In this document: positions 61,885 to 64,000 of the stretch, piece after piece
Layout: every line of letters begins with the position of its first letter
Position numbering within the stretch: position 1 is the stretch's first letter
NCBI GenBank assembly: GCA_018711625.1
Contig: DVID01000020.1
Location: 1 to 64,000, forward strand
Source of the DNA: Candidatus Limicola stercorigallinarum
GTDB lineage: Bacteria > Actinomycetota > Coriobacteriia > Coriobacteriales > Coriobacteriaceae
DNA length: 64,000 nt
Direction of reading: 5' to 3'
Made by a program: the position numbers and the translations under genes
Notes under the pieces: generated by a model
The model's database searches: none
What the model was told of the DNA's origin: nothing
Seen by the model: only the letters and a program-made list of their open reading frames with translations

Positions 61885-64000
61885 CTACACCGCGTGGCGT
61901 ATGCGCACCGCGTCGCGCACAATGCCTTTGCTCATGAGATAGGTCACGGCAAAGTAACCGCCGTACGCCACGACAAAGATGAGCGCAGTAAACGCCACGG
62001 TGCCGGCGATATCAAAGCCGCCAAAGAGCTCCACCAAGCGAGTGATCACGTTGAGCGCCACCATCGAGTGGGCGATGCCCATCGCCAGCGGGAAGAGGAA
62101 GAAAATGGTCTGCTGTACCAGCGCTGAATGGCAGATGGTGCGCGTGGGGCAACCCAGCTCGGAAAGAATGCGGCTCGAGGGTGAAGCGTCGGCCACGCTT
62201 GAGAGCTGCTGGATGGTAAGAATCGCCGCGCATGCTAGCACCAGCACAAAGCCGATGTAGATGGCCAGATAGGAGATGAGGCCATTCATGGAGTCCACGC
62301 TCTCATAGGTGTTGGTGCGCGTGGCCTCAACGCCCCAGCCAGCCACGATGGCACCCGTGCTATCCGTCACATCGCCATATGTGCGGTGGGCCGACATATA
62401 CGCGTCGCCCTCCTCAACGCTCACATCATCGGCGTAGTTGACCAGCAGATAACCGTAGTAGAGCGGCAGATTTGCCTCATCAACCAGGGCATCGGGCACC
62501 ACGATCGTACCGGCATTCATGCCCATCATGGCATTTTGGAACACGCTGGCGTCCACGTTTACGGCATTAGAAACCGGATGCAGGGTATGCCCACCAAAAT
62601 CAATGGCAACGCCCTCGCGCATCACCGCATCGTAAATGTCCAAAATCGAGCCACCCATGTCCGAAAGCAGCACATAGCCATCCGAACCCAGCTTGACCTC
62701 ATCCATGCCACGAAAGCGCAGATAGGCGTTGTAGTCGCTTTCCTTCATAACCATAAGGCCCTGCGACGTGGGGTCGGCAGTTTCCGCCCCCTGGGGCAGC
62801 GGTTTATTCACTGCCTGGCACAGATCGGTCAACGTCACGAGCGGCCTCTCCGCACCGCGCGGCATGGAATCATAGGCATTTACCTGCAGATAATCGTCTG
62901 AAACGACACTGGGGTCAAAGGGCTCGCCAGCATGCTCGCCCTCCTGGATGGTGTCGGCATGACCCGCCGCGATCATATCCACAGGGGCAGTTGCTGCGGC
63001 GTACACCACGCCACTCTCCACGCCATCCTCTGCATCCCACTGTGCCTGGTTGGCATTGAGCTCGTCGATGTTTGCCGGGCTAAAGTACACCAAACAGCGC
63101 GTGTAATCCACCGGCGTGCCGCGCTCCACGCTTTCGTTCATCACGCTCGCCAACGACATGCCCGTGGTAACCGAGGTGATGGCCAAAAAGAGGATCATCG
63201 CAATCATTGCCATGGAGAAACTCACCGTGTTCACCTTGGCCGAAAGCTGGCGCAGCGTAACCATGTTGAGGCCGCGCCAATAGATGCCGCGCGTCGCCTG
63301 GAACGCCTTGAGCAAAAAGCCCGAGAGTCCGAAGAAGAACAGGATCGTGCCCACCACAACCGTGATGGTGGTGATGAGGAAGTTGGTCATGCCTTCGGGC
63401 GAACCATCGTAAGGCATGCCATCGCGGAGCAGCCGCACATAGGCGATGATGATCGCCACAAGGCCCACCACAAACACCACGGCGGCAAGCCAGGGATTGC
63501 GCGTTTTGATGGTCTCGTTTTTGCGGCTCGCGCTCATAAGGTCGATGATCTTTGCCTTGGCAACCACGCGCAGATTAAAAACAAGCGTCACCAAAAAGAT
63601 GGCAACAAGGCAGCCCACGGTGATTACAAACGCGCCCAGCGAAAAGAAAAAGTGGAAGTTGGAAATCTGCGTTTTGAAGAGCGACGCCGTAAAGAAGACC
63701 ATGAGCTGTGACAATGCCAGGCCGAGCACGATGCCCAACACGAGCGCCACCAGCGAAACAAACAGTGTCTCGAGCGCCATAATCAGCGCAACTTGTCCGC
63801 GGCCCATGCCGAGCACCTGGTAAAGACCAAATTCCTTCTTACGACGCTTCATGATGAAGTTGTTGGCGTAGACCATAAGAAAGCCCATCACAAAGGCCAA
63901 AAACACCGTCAGGCCCGAGATGATGCCGCCCAGGGTCTCGCCCATGCCGGCATTTTGCTCGGTGACTCCGGCAATGTCCACCTGCATGGAAATAGTGTTG
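61885..64000 (-). CDS. BceB/YxdM-type ABC permease (FtsX family), 5' end outside window
   Basis: A partial permease of at least 704 residues. It has an FtsX domain at the visible N-terminal side (ISGLTVFLAFVMGFLMVYAN, then MKRRKKEFGLYQVLGMGRGQV), several membrane segments, a large extracellular domain of about 200 residues (roughly 300-520) and a C-terminal FtsX domain, as in peptide-sensing BceB permeases. The codons before ATG 63987 stay open (NTIS) to the window edge, and normal members have a longer N-terminus, so the true start lies beyond 64000. The ATPase and two-component genes are expected there. Likely role: sensing or resistance to cell-wall active peptides. Confidence 0.85.
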   Translation of the reverse strand, partial: NTISMQVDIAGVTEQNAGMGETLGGIISGLTVFLAFVMGFLMVYANNFIMKRRKKEFGLYQVLGMGRGQVALIMALETLFVSLVALVLGIVLGLALSQLMVFFTASLFKTQISNFHFFFSLGAFVITVGCLVAIFLVTLVFNLRVVAKAKIIDLMSASRKNETIKTRNPWLAAVVFVVGLVAIIIAYVRLLRDGMPYDGSPEGMTNFLITTITVVVGTILFFFGLSGFLLKAFQATRGIYWRGLNMVTLRQLSAKVNTVSFSMAMIAMILFLAITSVTTGMSLASVMNESVERGTPVDYTRCLVYFSPANIDELNANQAQWDAEDGVESGVVYAAATAPVDMIAAGHADTIQEGEHAGEPFDPSVVSDDYLQVNAYDSMPRGAERPLVTLTDLCQAVNKPLPQGAETADPTSQGLMVMKESDYNAYLRFRGMDEVKLGSDGYVLLSDMGGSILDIYDAVMREGVAIDFGGHTLHPVSNAVNVDASVFQNAMMGMNAGTIVVPDALVDEANLPLYYGYLLVNYADDVSVEEGDAYMSAHRTYGDVTDSTGAIVAGWGVEATRTNTYESVDSMNGLISYLAIYIGFVLVLACAAILTIQQLSSVADASPSSRILSELGCPTRTICHSALVQQTIFFLFPLAMGIAHSMVALNVITRLVELFGGFDIAGTVAFTALIFVVAYGGYFAVTYLMSKGIVRDAVRIRHAV

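Overview
The window is high-GC bacterial DNA, densely coded on both strands, with long antisense open frames typical of GC-rich actinobacteria. Gene content points to the Coriobacteriia, most likely a Collinsella-like gut anaerobe: an oleate hydratase, a sortase-anchored M60-like mucin peptidase, pyruvate formate-lyase, rubrerythrin, several FAD-dependent oxidoreductases and a complete gatCAB operon. The taxonomic call is inferred from protein content and base composition; no rRNA gene is present to confirm it.

Layout. 0.3-2.3 kb: nitroreductase and a membrane acyltransferase. 2.3-8.0 kb: branched-chain amino acid operon ilvD-ilvB-ilvN-ilvC on the minus strand, preceded by a leader with T-box features. 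8.2-8.9 kb: a Phd/RelE-type toxin-antitoxin pair. 9.0-11.4 kb: threonine dehydratase ilvA, an ABC ATPase and a small cysteine-rich protein. 11.6-15.8 kb: a giant secreted M60-like peptidase ending in an LAQTG sorting signal. 15.9-22.1 kb: flavin reductase, tRNA-Gly(GCC), dihydrouridine synthase, a secreted nuclease lipoprotein, a second lipoprotein, an ArfB-like hydrolase and Tex. 22.3-25.0 kb: TetR-type regulator and oleate hydratase. 25-26.6 kb: an AlbA_2 (Schlafen-type) protein and the relic of a Fic gene. 26.7-30.2 kb: gatCAB. 30.4-32.6 kb: a degenerate M24 peptidase homologue and a non-coding stretch with a 29-bp inverted repeat. 32.6-38.6 kb: mfd, rmuC and nth (DNA repair). 39.5-41.8 kb: rubrerythrin, a clusterless MutY-like glycosylase and an Rrf2 regulator. 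41.9-46.6 kb: pflA, a ketopantoate reductase-like gene and a pyruvate formate-lyase split into two genes. 47.2-56.0 kb: accessory catabolic region with FAD oxidoreductase, HExxH protein, HyuA-like protein, organic-acid transporter, ROK regulator and a second FAD oxidoreductase. 56.4-58.1 kb: SPFH, YbjQ and ribbon-helix-helix genes. 58.5-64 kb: an ABC-2 type exporter, then a YxeA/BceB-type membrane cluster that runs off the window.

How the genes work together. The ilv operon and ilvA together cover four of the enzymes for isoleucine and valine synthesis. The pfl region provides anaerobic pyruvate cleavage. Its catalytic subunit (698 aa) stops before the glycyl-radical domain, and that domain is encoded by its own 83-residue gene just downstream, so the enzyme should work only as a two-subunit assembly activated by PflA. 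This is the most striking observation here. The 47-56 kb region looks like an inducible pathway for an unidentified small organic acid or amide: a HyuA-like ATPase without its usual HyuB partner is co-transcribed with a putative zinc protein and an FAD oxidoreductase, and is preceded by a highly structured leader.

Other points worth a second look are several long perfect inverted repeats that look like small non-autonomous elements, a dispersed CTGAAAT...TTTTTT motif seen three times, a T-box leader whose specifier does not read as a branched-chain codon, and enzymes lacking residues expected for their family (M24 homologue, MutY-like glycosylase).
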